Shown here: piece after piece, positions 1 to 8,476 of the stretch | How positions within the stretch are numbered: the first letter of the stretch is position 1 | Layout: each line of letters begins with the position of its first letter | Source of the DNA: Euprymna scolopes | Taxonomy: Eukaryota; Mollusca; Cephalopoda; Sepiida; Sepiolidae | Direction of reading: 5' to 3' | Length of the DNA stretch: 21,254 nucleotides | NCBI GenBank assembly: GCA_024364805.1 | Contig: CM044502.1 | Coordinates: forward strand, 39,056,832-39,078,085 | Made by a program: the position numbers and the translations under genes | The notes under the pieces: generated by a model | Seen by the model: only the letters and a program-made list of their open reading frames with translations | Databases searched by the model: none | Told to the model about the DNA's origin: nothing

Positions 1-650
1 TGGTCTCTTTTTCATAAGCCAAAAAGGTCGTTCACTCTGGCATGTACTAATATTACTGAAAAATGTACCGGCTGCGCTGTTATTAATTTTGTTCAGTTGA
101 ATACAAAATAAAATGATTTAATATTTTTAGAATTTTTTATTCAATTTAATGAGAAAAAAAACTTACATATTTCATTGAATTTTTTTTTTCAATTAGATTA
201 GCGAAAGTTGTTTTCCGTCTACGTAATAAAATAGAACTTAATAAAATATGGCTGCTATTTTCGAAAAAAAATATGGCTGCCGTTTTAATGATTATGAAAA
301 AAAGTGTTTAAGCCAATTTTTCCTTGCCTGAACTTGAGAAGAATTATTAAATACTAGTGTACACCCTTTGTCAAAAATGACAACAACAAATTATGCTTCG
401 CCAGTGTTCGAATTAATATTCATAAAACTCATGGAAGAATGTCAATAATAAATTTTTTTACGTGTAGATAATTATATTTTCGAACCGTCTAAAGAAAAAT
501 ATAAAATGTGAAATTCTTATAAATAGTGAATAATTTCTTTTCGAATTATTTTAAGGCGGTGACGCCAGTTCTCGTTACTTTAAATGGTTTCTTGCAAAGT
601 TACTTGCGGACATTTGTGTGATGAGACAAATATACATTGCTTTATATATA
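1..650. other. AT-rich DNA, nothing recognised
   Basis: Mostly A/T with short homopolymers. A short tandem similarity (ATATGGCTGC repeated near 247 and 272) is the only local structure. No coding frame resembles a known protein. Confidence 0.6.
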
Positions 651-690
651 TAAAGATAGAGAGAGAGAGAGAGAGAAAAATATATATTGT
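640..690. repeat. (TA)n/(GA)n composite microsatellite
   Basis: A short TATATA run is followed by about ten GA units, then another TATATA run and a poly-T. It lies just upstream of the dispersed repeat that starts at 711. Confidence 0.9.
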
Positions 691-710
691 TTTTTTTTTT
701 AAAATGTAGG

Positions 711-1135
711 ATACTAGCATGGGTGGCCGGCGTTGCCCGAGTGTTTGGAGGTGTATTCTGAGTAAAAAGGAAAAAAAAAACGGTCAATTTTTAAAACTTT
801 GTCCCCTATTATGACCCCTTAAACTTTATTGTTTTGGGCTCAAATTAAGTTATTAACTTAGATCTATGTCTAATAACCCTATATCTAAAATTTCAAGTGT
901 TTAGACCTAAAATAGTCGGAGGAGTTTGGTAGAGTTCTCAAATGTCAAATCGTTGAACTTTGACCCCTGAACAGCCAAATTTCTGGCCGAAAACCGATCA
1001 AATAGATTTTTCCAAATCTCAGTACCCGGTATATCAAATTTCGCGCCTGTAGAATAAAAATTGACAGAGTTATTGTCTAGGGAAATGTACACAGATAGAC
1101 ACACAGACACGTTCACTTTTATAGATATATAGATT
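711..1135 (+). mobile_element. Dispersed repeat with CTAGCA...CGTTG start
   Basis: The left end reads ATACTAGCAT, then GGCCGGCGTTGCCCGAGTG. The right end is a run of ACAGATAGACACACAGACAC followed by TTTATAGATATATAGAT. The interior has no long open frame. A start of the type ACTAGC-n-CCGGCGTTG and an (ACAG)-like plus TATAGAT end recur in many invertebrate repeats; that comparison is from memory and was not searched. Within this window the start motif recurs on the minus strand at about 17935-17955 and more weakly at 17994-18011. The class is undetermined; a non-autonomous or truncated transposable element is likely. Confidence 0.5.
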
Positions 1136-1139
1136 AACT

Positions 1140-1845
1140 GCTAAAGGTTTATCAGATATTTATTAAACTAATTTGAATAAACACCACCGAAAATAACAGC
1201 TAATTTAGCCGCTTTTTCGAAGTATTATGTTCGCGAATTCTGTCAATTTTTAATGCGAGTGAGTATCAATTGAGATGAAAAACGACAATTCCATGTTTTA
1301 ATTCAGGTTTTAGCTAAATCTATAAAGTAGTTTTCATTAGGTTATGACATTTAACGTCGTAGGAACAGATCTCACCTATGGGATGTGTTAAGTTCAGGCT
1401 AGTAAAATTGAACTTATTTCTTAATCAACAATGAGAACGGATAAATTGGAGATAGTTCTTCTTTCCACTTTATAGGAGATGATGTACAGGAAGATTCACG
1501 AGGCATTATGTAACACGTATATATGCTAGATACTGAAAAACAAAGACTTGTTGCACACTATTGTGTGCTGTTATTATTAATAACTGTTATATCCATTACT
1601 ATTATAAACAAGATATCGGGTACTAAAATATACTCACATCAAGATAAAGGCGCATACGGCAGTAGAAATATTTTTTATAAAACATCTGAAGAAAAAGAGG
1701 CGTCATCTCAACTGTTATGGTCACTACGAATTACATCCACCGCTACGACAACATCAAAACAACAACGGGCATACTTTTCTGCGTGACGAACCGCCGCGCA
1801 ACTAACTGTTGAATAGGGAAAAAAATAAAGGTAAACCTTCGTTCG
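1140..1845. other. Unassigned AT-rich DNA
   Basis: No repeat, RNA or protein similarity is recognised. An 87-codon open frame at 1523-1786 has no motif, and its composition matches the surrounding DNA. Confidence 0.5.
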
Positions 1846-1848
1846 AAT

Positions 1849-1898
1849 GTTTATCTTTATCATTCAAACACGGTAGTGTCTGAATGATAAAGATAAAC
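1849..1898. repeat. Perfect 18-bp inverted repeat with tight loop
   Basis: GTTTATCTTTATCATTCA (1849-1866) is exactly complementary to TGAATGATAAAGATAAAC (1881-1898). Inside it, after one mismatch, ACAC pairs with GTGT around a GGTA loop. The fold therefore has 22 pairs and a four-base loop. The loop is far shorter than in a usual animal pre-miRNA. It may be a miniature foldback element or a cruciform-forming site. Confidence 0.9.
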
Positions 1899-1963
1899 GC
1901 GAAATCGGGTCTTTAAAAAGGCCAACCTGGCAAACGTACACAAGAATAAGAGAGTGACCTCCC

Positions 1964-2026
1964 CTTTAATGCAGATTTATCTTCGATTATAATATCGGTA
2001 GTGTTTGAATCTATGGTTAAGGGGCA
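1964..2026. repeat. Degenerate second hairpin sharing CGGTAGTGT core
   Basis: CGGTAGTGT followed by TTGAAT (from about 1996) repeats the loop side of the 1849 hairpin (CGGTAGTGTCTGAAT). Both copies are preceded by TTTATCTT. The outer bases CCCCTTTAA and TTAAGGGG can pair. It looks like a decayed relative of the first hairpin, 124 bp downstream. Confidence 0.45.
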
Positions 2027-2234
2027 GTTTTATTCATTTAGAACGGCTTTAAAGCTTCACCGTTCACTCATTTTTCGACCAAATTTAAACAATTATTACA
2101 GTTCATAGATAAACTTCTCAACTATATCTTGAAAAAAAATTCAATTTCGTTCATTAAAACAAAAGTTCTGATGAACTTACTTGTGTTCAGAATTTTAAAA
2201 ATTCGTAAGGAGGTGAGCGAAGTTTTTATGACGG

Positions 2235-2248
2235 GTTTCCATAGCAAC
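2235..2248. promoter_or_regulatory. RFX X-box-like palindrome
   Basis: GTTTCCATAGCAAC fits the degenerate RFX-factor X-box RYYNYYATRRNRAC at every position, in the usual imperfect-palindrome form. It lies in a locally GC-richer stretch (about 2205-2360) that stands out from its AT-rich surroundings. In animals such sites often lie upstream of ciliary genes, but no such gene is visible here, so function is speculative. Confidence 0.35.
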
Positions 2249-2478
2249 TACGTCGCCTCAGCGACTGCTGTTGCTACCAAATCACTGCTCTCGCAAAAAG
2301 AGAAGTAACAACTGAAACAAAGAGAACCAAAGGGAGATAATTGGGGGATTTTATTGAAAACAGACGAGTGCCGTACATTGTTATTACATATGTGAATGTT
2401 ATGTTTATTTTTGGGAGAAAAACGACTGAAATGAAACAACGAACAAGTGAATTTACTGGAAGCCTGGAAAAATCAGGG

Positions 2479-2816
2479 ATTACAACAGAAAAAATCCGAG
2501 CATGAAAAGTAATATGGTTAAGCTTAAACATGGAAAAGTAAAGGACTCGTTTTTAATACTGGAAAAGAAAACGATAAAATATTCTAGTAAAAAATATAAT
2601 AAATTTATAACTTAAAATATTGCAGCATTAAGAATATTTTTAAAAATCAATTTAACGTTATATAATTAATTCTTAATGCCTCAATATTTTAAGTTATGAA
2701 TTTATTATTTTTTTACTAGAATATATTGTCCTTTTCTTTTCCAGTTTTAACAACTAGTCCTTTAATATTAAAGCTTAACCATATTACTTTTCATGCTCGC
2801 ATTTTTTTATTGTAAT
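2479..2816. mobile_element. Foldback MITE-like element with long arms
   Basis: The left arm (about 2479-2635) and the right arm (about 2669-2816) are inverted copies along nearly their whole length. Landmarks on the left are CGAGCATGAAAAGTAATATG, TTCTAGTAAAAAA and GCATTAAGAAT. On the right the complements appear in reverse order: ATTCTTAATGC, TTTTTTACTAGAA and CATATTACTTTTCATGCTCG. The spacer is about 33 bp and there is no coding capacity. Small indels between the arms show age. This fits a non-autonomous foldback element or hairpin MITE. I could not identify a clear target-site duplication. Confidence 0.85.
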
Positions 2817-2897
2817 ATTACTAAGTTTGTGTAAAAAAACTTCCCCTGCCTCTGTTTATGTGTATGTGCGTATCTACGTGACTTACATAATATTATT

Positions 2898-3102
2898 GGG
2901 AGGTGACGGTGGTCTAGTAGTTAGCGACACGGACGGACAACCTGAACGTCTCAAGTTGGAATTCAGTTTGTTCCACAAAAGTCACTTACACTTAAGGTGT
3001 TGGCAACCTTCAAATCTCGGAATTTCCGATGGTTCTTCCAGAAGCATTTGGCTAGAAATAAATTTGGAAATTAATCCCAACAATAGAATCTTCGGATTAA
3101 TA

Positions 3103-3133
<31 letters not shown>

Positions 3134-3175
3134 ACATATTACTATTTTTATTATTATTATTGAAACTCGCTAGAA
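2898..3175 (+). mobile_element. tRNA-derived SINE with (GAT)n tail
   Basis: The head GGTGGTCTAGTAGTTAGCG carries a pol III A-box (TGGTCTAGTAG, 2910-2920). It is followed 33 bp later by a weak B-box (AGTTGGAATTC, 2954-2964; 8 of 11 to GGTTCGAATCC). Downstream is a body without coding potential, then (GAT)n at 3107-3131 and ATT-rich sequence. This order is that of a tRNA-derived SINE with a simple-repeat tail. The family is not assigned. The 139-codon open frame across it is an artefact. Confidence 0.6.
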
Positions 3176-3179
3176 TTTG

Positions 3180-3960
3180 TAATAGGGGGCATCGTCAAAG
3201 ATTGCTGACTGGTGATAACCGGTGGTCTTCCCGGAAGTATGGGTGACAATGTTTCCCGAGATATCGATACAATCTACCCCTTTCAATAACCTTTACAAAT
3301 GGTTTTGTGTTATAGCAACAACCGTTCCCCATTGATTTCTCATTCGCAATGACCATTGGTTTTCACAAGAAATTTGTATAGAAATAAACCCGTGGAAGGC
3401 CCAGGTATTATCGCAATAATCCAGTGGAGGTCTGGTTATTAGTTTCCTATCGCATTCCTTCCATCCGCCTTTATCCGTCACAACTACTTTGTGTGAAATC
3501 AGCTGCGACTGATGCTTTTTTAATCTGGGGTCGGGGAGCATATTTGAAAGATTCTTCTTCTATTATTATCATTATTATTAATATTATTCTCTTACTGGAA
3601 GTATTCACAAAGCCATCACAGACGGTCACTCAGTGGTGTTCGCTAGAGTGACAACTAGTCTGCATAGATTTCCTGCGCTCGTCAACACTTTTACCAACCA
3701 GCGCATATGGCTACACGTTATCGCAATGTTGGTTTCTCGCTGACAAGAACAATTGGTATTCAATTGGGTTTAAGCGGCAAAAGGTCTCTCCAAGCTTCCA
3801 GTGTTTAGTCTGGTTAGTGACGTGCCTCTTTCGTCGTTTCCAGCCCTTTTGCAACTTTTGGTTTGGCATCAACTCATACAGATTACACATTTTTTAAGGA
3901 ACGTGGGGCGTAGCGTAGTTACCTTATAATTTTACGAGTTAATTTTTTATTGTTCTTTTG
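3180..3960. other. Unassigned DNA, moderate GC
   Basis: This stretch is slightly GC-richer than its surroundings and has no recognised protein. A short stretch near 3355-3386 weakly resembles the SINE body near 3033-3063 (shared TAGAAATAAA and flanking matches), so part may be decayed SINE. An ATT-rich run lies near 3560-3590. Confidence 0.4.
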
Positions 3961-4023
3961 TAGTCAGTGATCATTTTGTTTCTATTTCTATTGCAATATG
4001 CATGTTACTGGATAGTATTCTTA

Positions 4024-4052
4024 ACAACAACAACAACAACAACAACAACAGC

Positions 4053-4084
<32 letters not shown>

Positions 4085-4115
4085 GGTATAATTATTATTA
4101 TTATTATTATTATTT
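4024..4115. repeat. (AAC)n-(AAT)n-GGTATA-(ATT)n tract
   Basis: About nine CAA units run into about eleven AAT units. After a short AAGGTATA interruption there are about eight ATT units. The AAT and ATT blocks are mutually complementary and can form a hairpin or cruciform of roughly 25 pairs. Confidence 0.9.
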
Positions 4116-4189
4116 TCCATTACTTATTGATTATTGTTTTATTGATTTACTACTAATCGATTATTTATTGCAATCAAAAGTAAAATAAG

Positions 4190-4540
4190 CAAGCCAGCCT
4201 TTTGTAAAATCTTATTTAAAGCTAATTCAATTACGAAATTTAATCCACTGCGGCATTTATGGAGCTCAAAATCCTTCGCAAATTCCTAAGTATTAACATG
4301 TCGCATTCTTTGAAGGCTATTTGATTAAAACAATTATATAAATTGTGCTGAAAACAAAGTTTAAAGTTTTATTACAATTTCGTTTAATTAATAATTTAAT
4401 TATTAAAAATGCCGTAATAACTAAAATCTTTTACGATTAAATAATAGTATTTTGTAAATAAAACAAAAAAAAAACGCAAAATTGAAATTAAAAATAATCC
4501 TGGGGAACGAATAACTAATCGAAGTTACTCTCCTGTCCAG
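4190..4540. other. Unassigned AT-rich DNA
   Basis: Very AT-rich with local TTAATTAATAATTTAATTA palindromes near 4384-4405. No gene or repeat family is recognised. Confidence 0.5.
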
Positions 4541-4549
4541 TCGCACTAT

Positions 4550-4655
4550 TCTTCTTTTCCTTCTCCTTCTTTTTCTTCTTCTTTTTTCTTCTTCTTCTTC
4601 TTCTTCTTCTTCTTCTTCTCCTTCTTCTTCTTCTTCTCGTTCTTTTTCTTCTTAT
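4550..4655. repeat. (TTC)n microsatellite
   Basis: About 100 bp of CTT/TTC units with occasional CTC and TTTT interruptions. It is an all-pyrimidine mirror-type tract on the plus strand. Confidence 0.95.
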
Positions 4656-5101
4656 TTCTTTAATTTTAGGAGGCACTAGGGGTGATAATTAAAGTTTCCG
4701 TTTTAAATAGAATTTTCGATGGTCTATCAGGCTTAAGTTTTATAATAATAAGTTTTGACCTGTCACAATCCAATTTTATATTGTGTTTTCGGCGGGAAAT
4801 CATTCATGAGATCTAAATACTAGTAATGTTAGGTTGTCACACTAAACTTTTAAATATTATCATTGTTTCGATTAATTTGAAAGTAGTATATTGACGGTCG
4901 GGCATGCTAGTTTTAGATTCTATCTTTTTAGTCCGTCACATTTCATTTTCCACTTAGCATATTTGTTTGCCTTTCACAGTTAATTTTTCAAATCATATAT
5001 TCGTTTCTCTCAGGCTTCAGAGTAAATTAGCATTTTTTTAAAGTTTGAAACAATATCTTAGTTGGCCTGTCATACTTAAGTTTGAAATCGTTAACACCTA
5101 A

Positions 5102-5766
5102 GTTCTTTTTTTTATTACATTTTCACCCCAAACAAGGCAAATTGCCACTTTGGTGTAGGGAGCTACTATCAGGAGCAACAACTACTGAGGTACTATGTAG
5201 GGATTTGGGCAGCAAGATGTCGGTTCACGTTACACGTGAACTTCTGCACGTCAGTAATGTTGGGGAAGCAGGGACCTTGAATGGAATTCAAAAGTCTAGC
5301 GGTTCTGGGGAAGAAACTATTGGAGTAGAAAGATCTTTTACATCGAGGGATCTATACAGTGTGGGGGGGATTTAGCTGCCTGTCGGGTTGGTCGAGGGTG
5401 TCACGTCGTGGGGGCACAAGTGATTGCAGTTCGTCAGAGTATTCATCACTAAAATACTTGTAGAACAGGCAGAGGGGTGCAACATTTCTTCGATGGGACA
5501 GAGGCTGAAGCTTAGATGCCAGTTCAGGGCCTATCACGTTTGCGACTCTCTTTTGAATACTCCATACATGGGCGAATGGTGGCCTTATAGAGGTACAGGA
5601 TACTTTCGGGTGTTAGTAGTTGTCTAGCACGGTAGAGAGAGCCCACCTTTCTTGCAGCGGCCCTGGCAATGCCTTCAATGTAATTGTTCCAACTCATTTT
5701 TCTTATGAACGTTAGGCCAAGGAGTTTGAAAGATGTACTCTCAGAAGTTCTAAATAGTATTTTAAA
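5102..5766 (-). mobile_element. 5'-truncated LINE, 3' end, inserted in tandem array
   Basis: This segment is much less AT-rich than the tandem-array DNA on both sides. Read on the minus strand it gives the end of a non-LTR retrotransposon ORF2 (see the pseudogene entry), then a short 3' UTR with TAGCTCCCTACACCAAAG and an A-rich tail near 5103-5116. Truncation at the 5' side (about 5766) and an A-rich 3' end fit target-primed reverse transcription. Units of the array resume on both sides. Clade is not assigned; the protein style recalls Jockey/CR1-like elements. Confidence 0.75.
5193..5757 (-). pseudogene. LINE ORF2 C-terminal fragment, broken
   Basis: The C-terminal part of a LINE reverse-transcriptase polyprotein can be reassembled from two frames. 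Frame one (about 5757 down to 5557) reads SFKLLGLTFIRKMSW, then NNYIEGIARAAARKVGSLYR and ATIRPCMEY. Frame two (5555 down) reads QKRVANVIGPELASKLQPLS, then HRRNVAPLCLFYKYF and PPHTV, then an in-frame TAG at 5354-5352. It continues as IPRCKRSF, NSFFPRTARL, CFPNITDVQKFTCNVNRHL, ending at a TAG at 5195-5193. Known relatives have about fifteen residues (a WGG.P...LLDRV-like segment) between MEY and QKRV, so a frame-changing deletion occurred there. The TAG after PPHTV is probably a CAG mutation, and the usual Trp in ARLWN is Leu. The catalytic domain is absent, so this copy is dead. Confidence 0.8.
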
Positions 5767-5931
5767 TGACTTGAACCACTTAAGTTTGAAATCGTTTCTT
5801 TTTATCTGCTACAATTAAGTGTTAAAATAACATTTTCTTTCGTCTGTCAAGATATAAATAAAAGTAATATATATATATATGTGTTGATCTGTTACGCTTA
5901 AGTGATTCCTACTTAAGTTCTAAATCTCTAT

Positions 5932-6820
5932 CGGCACTATTATAGAAAATTAACTTTTTGTGTGTCCCTGTGTTTGTGAGAGTTCGTTCCCTACGAACTC
6001 GAAAACGGCTGTGCCGATTTTTGTGAAATTTCACACGAAGATACTTCATGAGTCCGGCAGTGTTCTTAAACGTGCTTTTGTATCGGAATCTCTTCTATAA
6101 ATATCGATAATGAGTAATCGAAATAATCCGATGCAAGAAGAAACAGGCAACGTTGACCAATGTTAACACCTTACACAGCTTTACATCACAAGTAAATTCG
6201 AGATGTGTTTTTACCACACAAGCCGAAAAGCCCGACATATAAAATCCACCGAAAGTTCTTTCATATGGGAGGGGCGTGTTCGAAATGAATGTTTCTATTT
6301 AGAGCACAATTGGAACAGGATACTTGACTTTTCTATTTTACACTTTAATTAAAGAACTTACATATAAAATAATAATTTAAGATTTAACGGTTAGAAAGTC
6401 CAGACGAGTGTTGAATTGTTTATAATAAATAATCCTATTTATTAAAAAATTCAATAATTTATTATTCGAAAATCTCAAAGAAAACATTTTTAATTTTATT
6501 TTTAAAAAGTAGAAGTATTTATTAAAAACACTGTCACACTTGTTTGGTCTTTCTAGCCGTTAAATCTTAAATTATTATCGAGTGTTGCAAACAGTAAATT
6601 CCTTTTTATGAGAAATTATTTTATAAAATTAACAATAGCTTCCCTACAGTGCAGTGTAAATTACAATGTATTGTGGACTGCATTGTCATTGCAGGCAGGC
6701 ATACGAAGCTTCTTTCCGGTGCACTGCGAAGGGCCCCGATTAGAACAGGTAATCACTCGATTTGATTGAAAAAATAGGCGATTTCACCGATTTCCATTGC
6801 AATAAATATATAGGAGTGTA
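5932..6820 (+). mobile_element. Unclassified repeat, copy A (MITE inside)
   Basis: Homologous to copy B at 15245-15840. Shared landmarks in order are TATCGATAAT, AATCCGATGCAA, TTAACA.CTTA.ACAGC, ATATCACAAGT-like sequence, GAATGTTTCT, ATTTTATAAAA, CTACAGTGCA, TACAATGTATTGTGGA, GCATA.GA.GCTT and TGATTTCACCGATTT-like sequence. Copy A starts ACTATTATAGAAAATTAAC and has AACTCGAAAACGGCTGTGCC near 5997. No open frame is conserved between the copies. Relative to B, A carries about 230 extra bases around 6371-6600, mostly a MITE. Confidence 0.75.
6371..6576. mobile_element. 206-bp MITE with 41-bp terminal inverted repeats
   Basis: The left end begins AATAATTTAAGATTTAACGG (6371-6390) and continues to 6411. 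The right end (6536-6576) is its complement with 37 of 41 matches, ending CCGTTAAATCTTAAATTATT. The interior is AT-rich without an open frame. It sits inside repeat copy A, and copy B lacks it, which supports a discrete insertion. The immediate flanks share AT, but the precise target duplication is unclear because both sides are AT-rich. Confidence 0.85.
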
Positions 6821-6889
6821 TAGGAGTGATCATCACTCAATCCCTGGCAACGTCGTCTCTCTTTCAATCATACCGATACTCTAACTTGC

Positions 6890-7112
6890 TACAATGACTC
6901 GCAAAAAATCGACCCCTCCTAGTAGAAAACTGCCCAGTTGAGGGTGAAAGAAATTAATTTTTTGCCAATTTTTCGATATTTGTTGTCCGAGACGTCGACC
7001 TTCAATATGATACGGATCTCGTAAAAATGGGTCGCCTCAGTCGAAAGTGTTAAGTAGACATACAAACATACATACATTTAAACAGACAGGTGAGATTTAT
7101 AGTATAGAAGAT
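6890..7112 (+). mobile_element. Possible dispersed-repeat 3' fragment
   Basis: CCTAGTAGAAAACTGCCC leads through unconserved DNA to GACATACAAACATACATACA, AACAGACAGG and TTTATAGTATAGAAGATTA. This end resembles the end of the 711-1135 repeat (ACACACAGACAC then TTTATAGATATATAGATTA). It may be the tail of a related element, or the natural 3' end of copy A's element. Confidence 0.4.
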
Positions 7113-7503
7113 TACTTTTAGGTACCGTTGGGAAAGCAGGAAGCAAGGAGAAAATTCAAATGCAAGAAATTCGTAAAAAGAAGTAATCAGAGTAGAAATT
7201 TTTATTGCCTGTGTGGATCTCTTCAGTGTTGAAGTGAGATATAGTGGTCGGTCTTGTACGTTTACGTCTGAAATAGTTATATGTCAGCCAGTCACACTTT
7301 CATCTGAAATACTTATATTTAAGCCTGATACACATTTGAAAAAATGTGTTTGTTGGTAAGTAACGCTTAAGTTTGGAAACACATTTTCCTCGTTCTGTCC
7401 TGTTAAAAAATATGCCATATTGCTTTTATTTTATTCTCGTGACGGTCGCCTTCATTTCGTTTCCACTTCTTATTTGACGTGTTTCTTTTCTCTCTGTCTC
7501 TCT

Positions 7504-7559
7504 CTACTAGTTGGCCAGAAAGTTGGCGCTCATTTTAAATTTAAAATATAAAGAATACT
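7504..7559. repeat. 56-bp dispersed repeat, copy 1
   Basis: It starts CTACTAGTTGGCCAGAAAGT and ends TTAAAATATAAAGAATACT. It matches 11684-11739 at 51 of 56 positions in the same orientation, with no indels. Confidence 0.85.
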
Positions 7560-8375
7560 ACTCTCATTTTTTCATTCAAAACCGCTAAGTCTATTTTGGC
7601 GCATTTTTTCATTTCACTTGTCTGTTTTCGCTTTGCATCTTACACCCTTTTCGTCGTTTATCCAAGATTTGCTTATAAACATTTCGATTGACATTTCAGT
7701 TTTTTTTTTTGTCTTTTCCTCTTTCTTATTTTCACTATTCATCTTTCATCTTTACTTGCTTTGTTTGATTTTTCACCTTTTCTTTTTGTTCTATGTTTTC
7801 TCCTTCACTCCTCTCCACCCAGCTTCTCGTATTTTTTCGTAGACTTTCTTGATATCCCTGTCTCTTTTCTTGACTTTCATTCTATCTAGTTCTGTTATGT
7901 TTTTTTTAATCATTTTCTGCCATCGATTTTATTCTTCTATTTCATCTTTTATATCTTTCTTATCTCTTTCTTTCCCTTTTATTTCTTTTATTTCCTCGTT
8001 CACGTTTTTTTTTAACTCTTAAGCCCCCCCTCTCTTCTTATATGAATACTCTTTACTTACTTTTCTCTCCACTCACTCCATCTCTTTTGGTACTTTTCGC
8101 CTTTACTATATTTCCTTCACCAATCTTACAGTTCTTTCTCTTTAATCTTTTGTTTTACTCCAACATATTTTCTTTTGCTTTCCTCGTCTATTACCTTCAT
8201 CTCAATTTTTCTTTCTCATTGTTTTCTCTTTTCTCGGTCTAACTTATTTGGTTATAATCTCTCCCCTTCTTTCCTCACCTCTTTTTTCTTTCACTTTCTC
8301 TTTCACCCTCCCCCTCTCTTTCTAACACACACTCTCTTTACTTTCAAAGATGTTGCTTTTCTCAATTTCTTTCTT

Positions 8376-8415
8376 ACTTTCTTTCTTTCTCTCTCTCTCT
8401 CTTTCTGTCTCTCTG

Positions 8416-8474
<59 letters not shown>

Positions 8475-8476
8475 CT
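8376..8476. repeat. (TTTC)/(TCTC)/(TCTG)/(ATCT) microsatellite
   Basis: A purer core inside the pyrimidine domain. TTTC units grade into (CT)n, then (TCTG)-containing runs, (CT)n and finally ATCT units. Confidence 0.95.

Larger units (their letters stand above)
4720..7400. repeat. Decayed tandem array, about 36-40 bp period
   Basis: Variants of a unit close to CTGTCACACTTAAGTTTGAA plus an AT-rich tail recur: near 4721, 4759, 4833, 4897, 4932, 4972, 5010 and 5068. They resume after an insertion at 5771, 5805, 5843 and 5889. After a second insertion they resume at 7251, 7289, 7325 and 7393. Spacing is usually 34-46 bp. The clearest neighbours are CATACTTAAGTTTGAAATCG (about 5074) and CCACTTAAGTTTGAAATCG (about 5778), which flank the LINE insertion. 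The units are strongly diverged. Confidence 0.55.

Noticed and set aside
1849-1898. miRNA precursor
   Set aside because: The stem is perfect with a four-base loop and is too short for a usual animal pre-miRNA.
2168-2195. CTGATGA with a following CAGAA, hammerhead-like
   Set aside because: The bases between do not form stem II next to the core, and the conserved GAAA-UH context is absent.
2827-3246. 139-codon open frame with a poly-Asp run
   Set aside because: It overlaps the SINE, and the Asp run is the (GAT)n tail.
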